The notes under the pieces: model-generated
Told to the model about the DNA's origin: nothing
The model's input: only the letters and a program-made list of their open reading frames with translations
Database searches by the model: none
Program-made: the position numbers and the translations under genes
Source: an uncultured Ruegeria sp.
Lineage (GTDB): Bacteria > Pseudomonadota > Alphaproteobacteria > Rhodobacterales > Rhodobacteraceae
Assembly (NCBI RefSeq): GCF_947500045.1
Contig: NZ_CANMQQ010000014.1
Location: forward strand, 62,001-126,000
Length of the DNA: 64,000 bases
Reading direction: 5' to 3'
Part shown: positions 63,274-64,000 of the stretch, piece by piece
Layout: each line of letters begins with the position of its first letter
Numbering within the stretch: position 1 is the first letter of the stretch

Positions 63274-63891
63274 TCAGTTTGTTGGCTTGCGAACAAGTGA
63301 TGCAGAAATCCAACCCACGCTTTGCCCTGGTAGCAGCCGCAGCCGCAGCCAGCCGGTGCCCGACTCGCTTAGCACTTCAACGCGTTGACCAATGGTTGCC
63401 TTGGCTATGATCGGGTAGATCGTTCCGGGCCCGTCGCGCATGTTCACGCGCGTGCCAGAGATTTCCCGAATATCCTTTTCAGGCTCGATCACCTGAGATG
63501 TTGGCGTGACATCGTCCTGAACCTCGGTTTCCACCTGCAACAATCCCGCGGCACCATCCTCGAGCGACGCCAGAGTGAAGCTGACACCATCTTCGTCAAA
63601 CGCGGAAAACTGAGACAACGGATCAGTCGCTATTTGCGAAAGAACGGCTGCGGTGTTCTCTTCGACCAGGGGTTCAGGTTCAACTCGTGCGGGGACAGCG
63701 CGCGCCGCGACGTTAGTTACCAAACCCTCTACACGCGCTGCTGGGACGGTGGCAGGTTTGGGCTCTGACACTGAGGCAACCTGAGCTGGCTGCTCAGCAC
63801 GGGTTCCGCGCGGTTCGAAATCCGGGCCGCCACTCATGACGTAGAAGCTCCACCCGAGCATGGCAAAAGTAATAACAATAACGCGCATCAT
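63274..63891 (-). CDS. Membrane-anchored bacterial SH3-domain protein
   Basis: 205 aa from the first of two ATGs (63891, 63888) after GGGGGTG. One helix (VIVITFAMLGWSFYVM) anchors it; a Pro/Ala/Glu-rich linker of about 120 residues follows; the C-terminal 65 residues are an SH3b domain: TRVNMRDGPGTIYPIIAKATIGQRVEVLSES and GWLRLRLLPGQSVGWISASLV in parts. Periplasmic wall-binding is likely. The frame upstream to 63981 has no support. Confidence 0.85.
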   Translation of the reverse strand: MMRVIVITFAMLGWSFYVMSGGPDFEPRGTRAEQPAQVASVSEPKPATVPAARVEGLVTNVAARAVPARVEPEPLVEENTAAVLSQIATDPLSQFSAFDEDGVSFTLASLEDGAAGLLQVETEVQDDVTPTSQVIEPEKDIREISGTRVNMRDGPGTIYPIIAKATIGQRVEVLSESGTGWLRLRLLPGQSVGWISASLVRKPTN

Positions 63892-64000
63892 GGCGCACCC
63901 CCAGATCAATCGTAAAACAATAATGGCAGCAGACTTAATGACAGAGAGTTTACCATAGATGGCACTTTGAGTCGAAAACATGGGGGAAAACCGGCACTTG

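Noticed and set aside
1..64000. tRNA, rRNA, CRISPR arrays, IS elements, prophage
   Set aside because: I saw no CCA-ending cloverleaf, no regularly spaced repeats, no transposase, integrase or phage genes.

Overview
The window is chromosomal DNA of an alphaproteobacterium, almost certainly a marine Roseobacter-group Rhodobacteraceae (Ruegeria/Phaeobacter-like). Reasons: a split F0-type ATP synthase operon with both b and b' subunits, a bifunctional Rsh next to rpoZ, the divergent pckA / chvI-chvG-hprK-rapZ-EIIA-HPr arrangement, a methylsuccinyl-CoA dehydrogenase of the ethylmalonyl-CoA pathway, moderately high GC, and many small envelope proteins of alphaproteobacterial type. I see no tRNA, rRNA, CRISPR array, insertion sequence or prophage. 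Genes are dense, with many 1-4 nt start/stop overlaps. All family calls are by reading the sequence; no database search was run.

Layout. 1-6.5 kb: start of ffh (leaving the window), a membrane protein, a prolyl-tRNA-editing-type protein, an Asp/Glu racemase-like protein lacking one catalytic cysteine, azoR with a divergent LysR regulator, two EamA transporters and an ArsR regulator. 6.7-9.3 kb: F0 operon atpI-atpB-atpE-atpF'-atpF with a good terminator. 9.3-12.4 kb: a YdjM-like hydrolase and FadR-type regulator divergent from a PLP aminotransferase, with two matching operators between them. 12.5-16 kb: smc. 16-24.2 kb: FkbM-like methyltransferase, MltB-type transglycosylase, cobD-cobC, a degenerate receiver protein behind a perfect CtrA box, a glutathionyl-hydroquinone-reductase-like protein, an L,D-transpeptidase and a PatB/MalY lyase. 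24.3-27.6 kb: def, a second deformylase-like gene with a ruined active site, fmt, two small membrane proteins and a ureohydrolase.

27.6-31.7 kb (minus): a ClpP-fold-like lipoprotein, a TRIC/UPF0126 channel, rnhA, a methyltransferase, ispH and a LabA/NYN protein. 31.8-45.4 kb: folK, rpoZ, rsh, a DUF2062 protein, then the coupled run pdxJ-lysE-lysE-qor-acpS-lepB-rnc, an inverted multicopper oxidase, era, and recO. A LexA-type SOS box lies between recO and a divergent VOC gene. 45.4-50 kb: small envelope proteins, mcd, a TauE/SafE permease, a MASE1-like protein and a small winged-helix protein. 50.3-57.6 kb: pckA divergent from chvI-chvG-hprK-rapZ-EIIA(Man)-HPr and an acyltransferase; this joins envelope sensing, a regulatory phosphotransfer chain and the gluconeogenic entry enzyme. 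57.7-64 kb: 3-hydroxybutyryl-CoA dehydrogenase, an unassigned protein, etfB-etfA, a cobalamin adenosyltransferase with a HIG1-like membrane protein, an SDR and an SH3 protein.

Metabolic theme: mcd, the HBD gene and etfAB together handle C4/C5 acyl-CoA oxidation and its electrons, and pckA sends C4 acids to gluconeogenesis. cobC, cobD and the adenosyltransferase supply adenosylcobalamin, which the ethylmalonyl-CoA pathway needs for its mutases. The least expected signals are in non-coding DNA: three copies of a 21-bp palindrome, two copies of a 30-nt repeat at convergent gene ends, a three-part AATTCGC array, paired perfect palindromes in front of mcd, 21-bp-spaced direct repeats in front of pckA/chvI, and single strong CtrA, LexA and DnaA sites.
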